The notes under the pieces were generated by a model that saw nothing but the letters and a program-made list of their open reading frames with translations, was not told where the DNA came from and made no database searches. The position numbers and the translations under genes were made by a program. A stretch of DNA of 64,000 bases, from the NCBI GenBank assembly GCA_020284085.1, contig JACEVL010000495.1, positions 2,439,028 to 2,503,027 on the forward strand, read 5' to 3'. This DNA comes from Aporrectodea caliginosa (Eukaryota; Annelida; Clitellata; Crassiclitellata; Lumbricidae). This document shows, piece after piece, positions 49,926-61,000 of the stretch. Numbering within the stretch: position 1 is the first letter of the stretch; each line of letters begins with the position of its first letter.

Positions 49926-50628
49926 GATGTTATAGTATTTGTGTTTGTTTCTAAAAACACTAAGGGCGTGAATATTACTGTGTTGTTTATAAATAAGCAA
50001 TTTATTTTCACATCTGAAGGTGGCCGTCAAATTTCACAGATTTGCATTCGAGCACTCAGTGCTCCTAAGTACTTGAGAATATCAAGTTCTGAGTGTTTCG
50101 CAACCACGTTTTTGAAATGGGCGGATCCAGGAGTGTGTACAGATGGTGGAAGACCAAGTTGTAGTTTGGAAGGAAGCACGCAGTGAGCTCAATAGGCAAG
50201 GCCTATCTAGAAGTCAGAGGTGAAGGGTGTCGTAGAATTGCGGTTGGCACAAAAGGGCATTAAGAGTTTATACAACTTACATCGTTTCAATTGAAAACTT
50301 GACTTTTTAAAGGTTTAGCCTACACAAATACCTCTTTTTTTGAAGTTCTCAAAATTAAAGCTGTTGAATTTTTGCCTCATCTTATAGGCCTTTTATGGGT
50401 TCTGAGCGATGTCCTGCACATAAATCATATCTGAGAGTGAATGTTTTAAAAGTTTCTATTGAAAATATGACTTTAGGAAATTATTTAGCCTACGTATAGG
50501 CTAAAGTCCTGAGGAAGTGAAAGGTGTGTTTTCAAACTGACTTTCTGACATGAAGTTGTTTTAAGACTGGTTGGATGCATTTTGCCAAAGACTTTTAACT
50601 CTACAATTCAGTATGCGTCTACTCTATA

Positions 50629-52158
50629 GAGGAGAGCGGGGCAAGAGCGGCCCCTTAAGGATTTAATCTAAATATCTACTAGCAGGTGAAAATATTGAAA
50701 CAACGGACTATACCCTGTTATAGGCCATTGAAGTGGCTCTGCAGAGTATACAAATTATTTCAAAAAATACATGTGATTCTTTGGTATTTAACATTTTATG
50801 CAGGCCTTTAAAAAGCCACTCTTGCCCCACCGGTGGGGCAAGAGTGGCATGAACGGCCAGTCAATATGGAAGCAATGTCGTATTCAGTTATTCTTTTTCC
50901 CATGTTATTTATCATCCAGCGGTCACACTCTTGGCTGTAAAAAACCTTTAACGCTCTAAAGACAGTGTGATCTAGAGGCTGGAGTTTGCTGCTGGTGTGG
51001 GGAGGCAGAGTTAAAAGTATGATCCCGTTTGCTCTTGCTTTTTCAATCGCTTCAAGGGATTTATGACTGACGTGATTGTCTAGTACAAGGAGGACCTTCT
51101 GCTCCTTGGTGGGTCGAACATGTTCAATGAAATGGTCCAAATATAGACTGAACAACGTGCTGTCTATCCATCCATATCCTGAGCAGTACCCAACAGTTCC
51201 GGAAAGAGCATCAAGCAACAAGCGATCACTCATTCGCTGCCTTGGGAAAATCATGGCTGGCGAAATAAACTGACCCGTAGTACTAACAGCAGCTACAATT
51301 GTGACAGTGCGACCCTTCTCTCCACTTGCAATTCTGCCAAGGTCAGAAGTGGACATTCCATAGAAGATTCCTACCATTTCCACTACACGTTGCTTCAACT
51401 GACTTTCCATTTCGTCTGTAAAAATTCGTTTGAATCGACCCAGATTTGTTGGTTGTGGCAAATCGAATGACTTTAAACGCTTTAAATTTGTGTGGTCGCT
51501 CTAGGAATTCTAAATTCTTTAGACGCTGCTCGCAGGGACATTTCTTTATTTTTGACAACCGTCAAACAACGTTGCAAATTCTCAGATGGATATCTTCCAC
51601 GCTCGCTTTTCCGTTTATAATGTCTAACCATGTTCTGAAAACGAGACTAAACAAATTAACAAATGTGAAAATAGACCCCTATAACAATTAATAAATGGAA
51701 GACAAAACTTTTATTTAGTACGGCCTTATGATGGGGCAAGAGTGGCCGAGGCCACTCTTGCCTCATACTATCACGGCTACTCTTGCCCCGTTGCTGTACC
51801 AATTACATTTTAAAATAATTACTAGTGACATCTTGCGAATTCACTGAAACTAATATGCGCATTCAATGCCCTTGTTATGTCTTCGCAACAAAAACCAATC
51901 GAAAAATTTCGTATCAAAAACATTGATTTTATCCTAAATTATTCCTAACCATTCCGATTTATACAGATATTAGGAAAATCAGAAATTCCTTACTTTCTTA
52001 TAGAGTTTTGCAAGTAAATTAAATTTTTTTTATGTCGTTCGAAGCGGCCGATAAATGTCTTTCAACGTGGCGTAGTTTAATCTCTACGCATGCGCAATGT
52101 TTTATGATAGGCTTCCGGTTATTCTTGCCCCGCAGGCCGCTGTTGCCCCGCTCTCCTC
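50629..52158 (-). mobile_element. Defective pogo/Tigger-like DNA transposon
   Basis: Inverted termini GAGGAGAGCGGGGCAA are flanked by TA (50627-50628 and 52159-52160), the target duplication of Tc1/mariner-pogo elements. Minus-strand coding remains at 51690-50808. Subterminal copies of GGGGCAAGAGTGGC, several as palindromes, lie at 50637, 50816-50850, 51731-51768 and 51775. Confidence 0.9.
50808..51690 (-). pseudogene. pogo/Jerky-type transposase, frameshifted and internally deleted
   Basis: An N-terminal psq-like helix-turn-helix is at about 51632-51490 (SENLQRCLTVVKNKEMSLRA and ASKEFRIPRATTQ), followed by a stop. The second frame (51461-50808) starts LGRFKRIFTDEMESQL, then jumps to GRTVTIVAAVSTTGQF. 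A block of the family's usual length between them, including the DNA-binding CENP-B-like region and the first catalytic Asp (VDETG), is missing. KVLLVLDNHVSHKS retains the second catalytic Asp, and PPHTSSKLQPLDHTVF is also typical of DDE_1 transposases. Confidence 0.9.
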
Positions 52159-52486
52159 TATGTCACTGACTTTCAACAGATATGGATGACACTCCTAGGT
52201 TTTTATTGTGATAATTTGCAGAGTAATTTACCTGAAACACATACAAGTGTTTATATACACACACCGAAGCCTATACAGGCCTACGCCGATACCGGTGGTA
52301 CAAATATATAAGCCCAAGATTGCAATCATTTGAGTCTAAGTTCGAGCTCTGAACCTCCTTGTCAAACATGGATGGAAAGGCCCAAGGCCGCATTGTCCCT
52401 CAATACGCCCTTGTTGTTTACGATTTTTTCTATGTAATTATGCGCTCTCCGCCTTTGTCATTCTTTTACGACGGTGTCTCTTCGCC

Positions 52487-52494
52487 TATATAAT
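52487..52494 (+). promoter_or_regulatory. TATA box, candidate CAP-gene promoter
   Basis: TATATAAT followed after ~75 bp by a strong donor CTGTCTG|GTAAGTAT at 52571. Predicted start near 52515-52520. Confidence 0.45.
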
Positions 52495-52515
52495 GATTCA
52501 GATTTGCCGATGGAT

Positions 52516-52570
52516 TACAGATTGCTGGACGATTCACTCGACTTACATCGAACGCACAACACACTGTCTG
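52516..52570 (+). other. Candidate non-coding first exon of the CAP gene
   Basis: Bounded by the TATA box upstream and GTAAGTAT downstream. The matching acceptor would be CACTGATACAG|GAAA at 54856, six bases before the CAP start codon. An upstream ATG at 52510 reads out of the CAP frame. Inference only. Confidence 0.35.
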
Positions 52571-52793
52571 GTAAGTATATGATGCCGACTGTGGTGGCCA
52601 TTTAGACGATCGTTGTGTAAGTCTTCGATTCTGCTAAGACGAAATCTGTCTGCAGAGGAAATAATTGTTAGCAGCTCGACTTGGTAGTCTCCCAGCTATA
52701 GACCTATCGCTATAATACTGTAATATTCCTACAAAAGTAAACTATGAAGAAAATTTCATCTTTTTCAGGTGGTAAACATTTTCTAATGCAGGC

Positions 52794-52949
52794 GAACAGC
52801 TTTCGGGAGTCTGCATTGACAGCTCGTAAGCACACGTAGGTCTAGATCCAGCTGCATTAAGGATTTAGTTTAATGCAATGTAGATGATTAATTATGATAG
52901 GCGTCTGCATAAGCTTTAATATCTTTGTACTACTTGTGCCTAATATCAT
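52794..52949 (+). repeat. 156-bp direct repeat, copy 1
   Basis: GAACAGCTTTCG to CCTAATATCAT, matched by 54172-54327 with about two mismatches (GGGAGT versus GCAAGT). Lies in the predicted 5' intron of the CAP gene. Confidence 0.95.
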
Positions 52950-53904
52950 GAAACATTGGGACGTTGCATGGGCAGCATTGTCTCAGACAACTGATGCTGT
53001 TCCAATTTTATTTACTAGAGTATAAGAGATCATTTTTCAGTTGAAACTATGAAAACATGTTATCTTTGATGATAATGATAATCAGAGAATTTAATAAATG
53101 CAACAAATTTTAATGCAGCAATATTCCTTTATTGATTACGCAAATTGCTTAGCGTGACGCCTATAGCATATCCGAGACAAAAACCTTAGTATGGGAAGTT
53201 CAAGTTCTCTCCTCAAACTAATTAAGCATATTTTGGAAAAATCTGTCAAAAAGTATAATGTACTGAAAACAGATCCGACTATAGGTCAACAGTATATACT
53301 GCAAATTTAGAAGATATGCCCTCTTGGTCAAATTTTAGTGACAGCAAAGCAGCCAACTAGTAGGAGATCAGTTGTGTCGTAAGTAATATACATTTTCCAT
53401 GAGTGCGTTTCTGATTTTTTCAGTAGTTTCGTCAGTGTGATTCTCGTTAACGATAACGATAAGGAAAGAAACCATTAACTATAACTGTAACTATAACTAA
53501 AATAAAATCTGTAAGGAGAATCACATTGAGTTTCGTATGGTAGGCTACAATAACCCACCTTTTCTCTGGGCGAGCTGTTTGTATACAGACGCCACAACGC
53601 ACCAGCAAAATATCTATCTTTGAAATCCTACGAATCAATTGGCTTATTGTTTCTATTCTATTCAACCATGCATGGAGTCTCTGAAAAGAAACTAACGACA
53701 GTTACGACACTGTCAACAGGCTCAATGTGCTGAAATGTGGTCTCATGGAGTTTGTTTAAATCCCTCTCAGTAAACTGAAGCGATCGGAATATAAGCAGCT
53801 GTAGTCTCGGTACAAAAGACAGTTTTACTGGCCCCTGAATCAAAGGTGTGTGTAAAGGAATCGGTTTACATCATGGGTAGGCCTATAAGGCTAATTAATA
53901 CAGC

Positions 53905-53968
53905 GCTTGTGTGTATGCTGGTAACAAGATATTAGCTTTAGAAATTTCAATTTACGATTACGATTACT
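53905..53968 (+). mobile_element. Stem-loop tail, TACGAT subfamily, degenerate
   Basis: CAGCGCTTGTGTGTATGCTGG, then TTTACGATTACGATTACT; aligns with 35385 and 55920. Confidence 0.5.
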
Positions 53969-54055
53969 CTCATCACTCTGGGAAAAGAGATGACTTCATC
54001 TCTGCGTCCAGGGATCGAATATTTAGATTGTCAAACTCTCTTCTAGTATGCATAC

Positions 54056-54112
54056 GTATTTGAACATTTATATAACGCCTTCAAAAGACTTCTCGAAGGC
54101 GATGTTTGCCAA
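54056..54112 (-). mobile_element. L2-type stem-loop tail
   Basis: GAACATTTATATAACGCCTTC and TTCTCGAAGGCGATG: a tail-like hairpin in minus orientation. Confidence 0.45.
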
Positions 54113-54171
54113 TCGAAACGATGTTAGAGTTGGTTAAGAACGACAAATTGATTCGTCGGCGAACAATTTAG

Positions 54172-54327
54172 GAACAGCTTTCGCAAGTCTGCATTGACAG
54201 CTCGTAAGCACACGTAGGTCTAGATCCAGCTGCATTAAGGATTTAGTTTAATGCAATGTAGATGATTAATTATGATAGGCGTCTGCATAAGCTTTAATAT
54301 CTTTGTACTACTTGTGCCTAATATCAT
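54172..54327 (+). repeat. 156-bp direct repeat, copy 2
   Basis: See 52794-52949. The 1.22 kb between the copies includes stem-loop tails but no open frame of note. Confidence 0.95.
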
Positions 54328-54361
54328 ACGATAAGCTTACGGACAATCGGTAGATAGAGAT

Positions 54362-54540
54362 CCAGAGTGGCCGAGTGGGTTGGTCGCCACGCCGGCGCCC
54401 CGGGTTCGATTCCCGGTCGGTCGGTTTTATCAGAGATTAATTTCTCGGATCTATACTGCGGGTGGCTCGGTCGCATTATAAACGTGGAGTACAATACAAC
54501 ACACAATACAACACATCACAATACAACACATCACAATACA
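54362..54540 (+). mobile_element. tRNA-derived SINE (Ser/Leu-like head)
   Basis: A-box TGGCCGAGTGG (54368-54378) and B-box GGTTCGATTCC (54403-54413) with a perfect T-arm stem CCGGG/CCCGG. The acceptor stem does not pair, so it is not a working tRNA gene. The body continues ~90 bp and ends in an ACAATACAAC-rich tail. Confidence 0.75.
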
Positions 54541-54780
54541 ACTGGGGCGCGGTGGTGTAGGGGTATGTTCGGTGCCTTGCAGCTGGAGGGTTGCGGGTTC
54601 GAATCCACCTCAAAGCCGCCGCGTAGGGACCCTGGGCAAGTCCTTCACTCGCAATTGCTCATGCGCTTCGGCGTGAAACTCCGATTCAGCGTCCGCGCAG
54701 TAGTCGGGAGCGCTCTGAATAGGCAATCGGTAGGGGCGCTCTATAACAAGTGTTCAAATACAATACAATACAATACAATC
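54541..54780 (+). mobile_element. tRNA-derived SINE (Gly/Glu-like head) with L2-type tail
   Basis: A-box-like GTGGTGTAGGGGTATG and B-box GGTTCGAATCC, body shared with 49020-49226, hairpin GGGAGCGCTCTGAATAGG...AGGGGCGCTCTATAAC and an (ATACA)n end. It stops about 80 bp before the CAP start codon. Confidence 0.9.
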
Positions 54781-54861
54781 GGACATAATATGATATGTAT
54801 AATACCATTTCACAATATTCTGTATTCAGATCAAATAGCATCTTGCCACTGATACAGGAAA

Positions 54862-55077
54862 ATGTTCAAGTTCAGCCATTGGTTCGTGTGTTCGTCTTCG
54901 TTTCTCGTGTTCTTCGTCGTCTGTGAAGCTCAGTCTATCGAGAAATCGAAAGAAGATGGCGTTGCAGCCGTCAAGTCTTCTGCAGCTGTAACGCTGACGG
55001 AGGCAGAAAAGCAGGCAGTGGTCGACAGACACAATTTCTACAGAAGGAAAGAGGGAGCCTCAAACATGCAGCAGATA
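54862..55077 (+). CDS. CAP protein exon 1 (signal peptide, HNxYR)
   Basis: ATG preceded by a possible acceptor (GATACAG|GAAA). 72 codons, donor CAGATA|GTAAGA, phase 0. Encodes the signal peptide, a Lys/Ala-rich spacer and RHNFYRRKEGASNMQQI. Confidence 0.9.
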
Positions 55078-58000
55078 GTAAGACGCGAATCCTATTATGA
55101 TGTTATGGGTCAGGTTCGATTGTGCTCATTATTACAGCCTCCGCTGAATTTAGTTTATAGTCCATCGCTCTAATAATCTAAAACGACGGTTTTCAGATTT
55201 GACTCATATGGTAAGACGCGTAGGCTAAATTTATCCAACGATTAACAGAATCTGATGACTTCTTCTTTCCGTCTCTATTTCCACCGTTCCTCTGTCCCTA
55301 CTTTCAATCATGCATTCTGTCGTTTACTAAATGAACCGTTCCTATAACCGTTTCTGTTCCTTAATAGCTTAAACGTTCAGTAGTTTAATATTCATTCATT
55401 CATTTGTTCATTCGTTTAGCCAGTCAGTCACTGAATCTACCGTTTTTATCTGTTCCTACATTTTTATTCTGTCGTTTCTTCGCTTTTTCGATGAATTGTT
55501 GTGATTTCAGAAGTGGAACGAATACCTGGCAGATATGGCGGCAGAATGGGTGAGTGGCTGCGTCTTCAAGCATGGCCAGCCACCAAGAGACAAAACGGAT
55601 CTTCCTTTTACATATATTGGACAGAATCTTTTCGCCAGCGGTGGTCAATCGGGTCTGGTGAAGGGCACTGATCTCTGGTTCAACGAGACACAATATTTCG
55701 ACTTCGACTCAAACTCTTGCAAGAAAGGTGCTGTCTGTGGACATTACACTCAGGTAGTCTGATGGATAAAACTTATGCTTCTTTCTAAATGATTGGGAAC
55801 AAATGAGCAGACCTTAAGTATATGGGTAGTTGACCGTTCATGTCAGACCATATCCGGGTTAGCCAAGCTTGTCTTCCATCTAAAGGATTCGAACCTCCTT
55901 CGCACTACTTTTTAACTAGCTGTAGCGCTCGTGAATAAGCTGGTGCCCTGCGCCTGGCTTTCGTGTGGCGCTTTAGAAGTTTGGAGATTACGATAGTCTG
56001 CAGACAGCATCAGCACAAAGTGGAAGATTAAAAGCACAGCCTATTGTTGACTAATAGGCTCGCATTTTATAGCATGTTTTTGTTTATTGTTTTATCTGTA
56101 TAGCTGTCTACGTCTGTGTATCTGGAGATTTCTATTGTGCCTTACCATGCTGTACTTCGTGCTACTCTAGTTCAGTTTTTTAGAACCGATACTCGTCCTT
56201 GTACTGGAGACGAAAGTACTTTAAAATTTAATATTAAAACCGCATCGATCGAATTTGAATAACAGGATGTCCACATCTCTGATTTCTCAAGGGCATTTCA
56301 AAGTGAGTGCAGGTGTTTTACGACGTGGTCAGTGAAAATGCATAATTGATTTAGCCTAAAGAATCAATGAAAGAAAGAAATATCTCCTTGATCTTGTGGC
56401 AGCCACATGCAACTGTATTAAAACCTAAGTACTTAAACTCCGCGCTTGTACTTGGTGCCAAAATACTTGTAGGCCCTACTTAAGACCAAAGTATTTGAGA
56501 CATCTCTGTTATGCCTTTTCAAAACTTCACGAAGACTCCACAGCCTAAACGACATTTGATAAGAAAGACAAGTTCAATTGGAGGCGAGTTATGTTTCAAT
56601 AATAATTGCAGAAAAGCTTTTCATGAGCATGCTCTGGCATGAGCAGAAAACAAACTAACGGATCCAAGTACATGACCAACTGATATCAGATAAAAATCCA
56701 CGTATACGCTGACGACCACCGAATCAAACATCGCAACACGTTGTTACATTCTCCGTCTTGAAAATCATGGACTGATCACAGAACGCGTGGCTGTTCAGCA
56801 CTGACCAATTTCGTTTAGTTAAACTATAACTATGTTTCAACTAAAATGAAAAAGTTTAACTAAAAGTTGGCAACCGATTTTGTAAATAAGTTAACTTAAC
56901 TAACGATATTTAGCTAAACGTTTCCCAACTTCTTAACAAACTGTCATTAAACAAATCATTTATCACATTCACATAATTTGTCACAAACATTTTCACAATG
57001 ACAGAGGTTTAGTGAACCGTAGTAATGCAGAGTTTCAATGGCAATAATTTCACTTTCAAACTACGTAAATATAATGTGTACTAGACTAATAGTCCTAGTA
57101 TATTCTTCAAGAAAATCATGAAGAAAGTTGCTAATGCAAACGATGATGCATCGTGCAATGCAATGCAGTTCACTTGACTTGAGTAACCTAATAAAACCAG
57201 TTACTCATGAAAATCATTGCAGAAGATAGTTGCTGATTTTGTTCTTACACTTTCTAGCAAATAACTAAAATATTAGTTAAACGTTTTAGTTAATAACTAA
57301 AAAATATTAGTTAAACTTTGGTTTTAACTAAACTAATTTTTTAGTTAAACTTCTGCCTTAACTAAAACATTTTAGTTAAACTAAAAGTTTGCAACCTTTT
57401 AGTTAACTTTTGCCCATAACTGCTGTTCAGGTCTATCTTGCCGACTGAAGTGGCTTGTGTTTCAGCCCCGAGAGATCCTTCAAACTCTTCGACCACGATT
57501 ATTGATTATTTGTATATAGAAGCGTGGACAATGTCAACGCTATGTATGCAGGGTTGACTCCTTCCCGTATTAACCAACTGCAGTCTATCTTAAACACTGA
57601 TGCTCCTCTGGCTGGAGGTTTAGGCTTATCTAAATTTCATCTCAGAGATGCATGGTCATTGTACAAGATCTTCTTCTGGTGGTTTATATGTCATATATGC
57701 ACGCACTAATTATCGTAGATTTTCAATTTGTTGTAGTGGTCCAAAATTTGGAATGCAGTACCGATGAGTATTCGGAATGCACCCACATACACCCAATTTA
57801 AGAAGCTGTGGAATAGTTACTTGAAGGATTAACCATGCTTCATTTAACACTGTTTCATCGAATTGTTTAGATATTGATCTTCATAGTAAATTGCAATGTT
57901 ATTATTTAGTTAAGAACATTATTGAGTTGAACCTTTCTTTCTTACATATTGATTTTCTTAGTAAATTGCAATGTTATTATTTAGTTAAGAACATTATTGA

Positions 58001-61000
58001 GTTGAACCTTTCTTTCTTTCAACTGACTAACCAGCCATAAATGATTATTGTTTAAGGGGTGACCCTAATTAAGCGGGGCTTGTGCCCCTTTTGGGTCTTC
58101 CCTGTTCCCTAGCCAATGCACTGATATGTAAATAGTCAAGTTATAATTGTTGTTAATTGTTATATGCATTGTGCTTCTGGAAATAAAAAGTTGTCAGTTA
58201 AGTTGTCAGTTAAATTTCAGAAGTATATCCAACTTAATGCGGAAGGATTATGCGCTGGATTCCGATGCACAAACGCATCGAGTTTAAACTCTTTGTGCTT
58301 ATGCGTAATTGTCTTGCGGACTGTGCTTCATCTTATCTCAGGAAGCTGTTTGTCTCGGTCTCATTCATTCCTTATCGTAGCTTTCTTTGCTGTGCTGCTC
58401 AAGGTGACCTGGTTGGTACCCAAGTTAGAACATCTACAGTGCCGCAGAAAAGCTTCGCTGTGGTGTATCCAACTTTCAGGAATTAGTTGCCTAGTATCTT
58501 ACGACAGGAGGTTCTTGGTCCTTCTTTACCTCTATCTCGCAAGTGCTTGAAAACCCATTTTGTTCGGTCCTGGTTTTCCATCATTACGTCGGGAACGCCA
58601 ATGTGTCCTTCTTAGAGAGGCGCTACATAATTTCCTGACTGCAATTCTATTACAATTGAAATTAAATGTGTGCCTTAGCCTTTTTTTATAAATGGCCTAA
58701 TAATAATACCACTAGTGGTGTTCGGTGGAAAGGTAAGGTGCTTGGGATACTCTTCTTCCACCCGTAAATGTCAAGCATTCTCTGAGCTTTTAACCCAAAG
58801 TATAAATACTCGTGTTCATGCTTAAAGTGATGCTGTCTCACCCAATATGATAATGCTCATGTTGAACAGATAATAAAAATACTAAATGGGTCTAATCAGT
58901 AATTAGGAGTAAGAGATATGTTTTGTTTATTAACTTCAGGTGGTCTGGGGTTCCTCCACTGACATTGGATGCGGCGTTGCTTTCTGCAATTCATCTAACC
59001 CTCAACAACCTTGGTGGATCTACGCTTGTAATTACGGACCAGCGTAAGAGGCCATTATCCGTGTTTTCTCTATGTGCATAAATGACTGACTTTTGCTGTG
59101 CCTTGCTAACAAGGAGTGACAGTTGGGTCTTTGGGCTTTCTCGGTGGCTCGTCCGAAGCTTTGTACTTTGCTGTCCAGTTCGATTCGTTCTTGTCAGTTC
59201 CTTGATTTCATTCCATCTCTTTCAACTTGTTTAACCACCATAGTCTCAATTTTTCTCTGATCTACGGCTTCTTCCATGAATGATGATTCTCAATTGTTAT
59301 TTCACTTAATGTGTCCATCGATTGATGTTTCAGGCATTGTCATAGCTTCATTATAGAAGCCATTAAATTAGATTTGTAACCAAATTAGAAAGAAAGAGTG
59401 GCAAAGCCAACTTGGAGCGAGCAAAAAGAAGCAGCAAATTCATTTCAGCGCGTACGTTTTGACGCTTCTGACAGCCAAGGTCTCATAGTATACCATATAG
59501 AGACTAAAGAGTGGTAAAAATAATAATTATTATTATTATTATGTTGTTGATTTTACAGAGGAAATTGGGTCGGTGCAAAGCCTTACCAGAAAGGACCTGC
59601 TTGTTCCAAATGCAAAGGCGAACAAAAGTGTGACGATGGATTGTGCATGTGTATGTCAATATTTTATACTTTGGAACGGCAGTAACATCATAGAAGCCCT
59701 GAATGCATTGATTTTCTGTCTGCCTGCCTGTCTGCCTATATGCCTGCCTGCCTGCCTGCCTGATTGACTGACTGATTGACAGTCAAAAAATAGTTAAACA
59801 GATCGTTCGATATTCATTCATTCATTCATTCATTACTGTTTTATAAGCGCCCATTCAAGGTTACTACTCAGAAGCGCTCCCGACCTCAGCACGGCTGAAA
59901 AGGACAGTTTCTAGAAAGATTCAGAGTGCCTATACGTCAAAGGAATCCCGTTCCAGAGGGATGGGCCAACCACTGAGAAGGCCCGATTCTGCTTAGTAGC
60001 TGTGCGGGCAAAGGGACCATGAGCAGCCCCGCTCAGTAGAGCGGAGAGAGCGACGACCCGGAGCTCCCAAGGTAGGGCAGCAGAGATATTTTGATTGCTA
60101 TAATTCATATTTTGATTGCTATCATTCATAGAATGCTCTAATAAGCTCATTTGTCAAGTATAGACTGCACGACTGCTTAGAAAAGTAAACAACAGCATGT
60201 CTAAAAGTGAAAGCAAACAGAATAAACAATCATCGTATCTGCCATCGTTAATAAAAAAAAGGAAAATAATAGTTCCCCCACAAATTCGGGCTGAGATTTT
60301 GGCAGATTTTATCCACTTCGGTCCGTTGCTTGAAAACTTGTCTGTTTCCTCGGAGTGCTCACTCTGGAAGCGCCTCTGAATAGTCATTACTGCTATAGGC
60401 GCTTTATAAATGCCCAGATACAATACAATACAATTGTTGCTGCTGATTACCAAGACACTAGAATGTAGCCTACTTGACCGATGTCTCACTGTGTGGCTGT
60501 TGTGAAGGCATTTCAATTGAAAACTCGTACCTCTAAACCTCATATCAATTTCCAAGTTTAAAATGAACTGCAGTTATTGCAGTCTTCGCAAGAGGGCAGA
60601 TTAGTTTCAATGGCTCTTTTGTTTAGCATAGGAACGGCGAAATTTTACCCACTTAACGATTGATATGACATTTTGGCAAAAGCCCTCAAACTTTTTTTCC
60701 ACATATTTAATTATCGATTTAAGCCGTTTAATGTTAGCGACTCAAAAATATGCAAAATTTCGACAGAACTATCAATTGCTATATATATAGCCTAAATGTT
60801 TGTCAAAAAGCTCGTAAAACCCTGAATTTACGTTGAGAACGCGGGAAACTTTTAAAATTCGAAATAAAATCAGCGCTTCATTAATTTTTATCGATCATGC
60901 CACAGTTTATGATGACGATGATGATGTCGGTGGTGACAAGGACGATGATGATAGAGATGATGATTATGATGATTAAGGCTGATGATGATGATGCCAGGTA

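Noticed and set aside
52794..54327. LTR retrotransposon with 156-bp LTRs
   Set aside because: No target duplication, primer-binding site, polypurine tract or gag/pol frames could be shown.
54362..54420. Functional tRNA gene
   Set aside because: A- and B-boxes and the T-arm are good, but the acceptor stem does not pair and the sequence continues into a SINE body with an ATACA-type tail.
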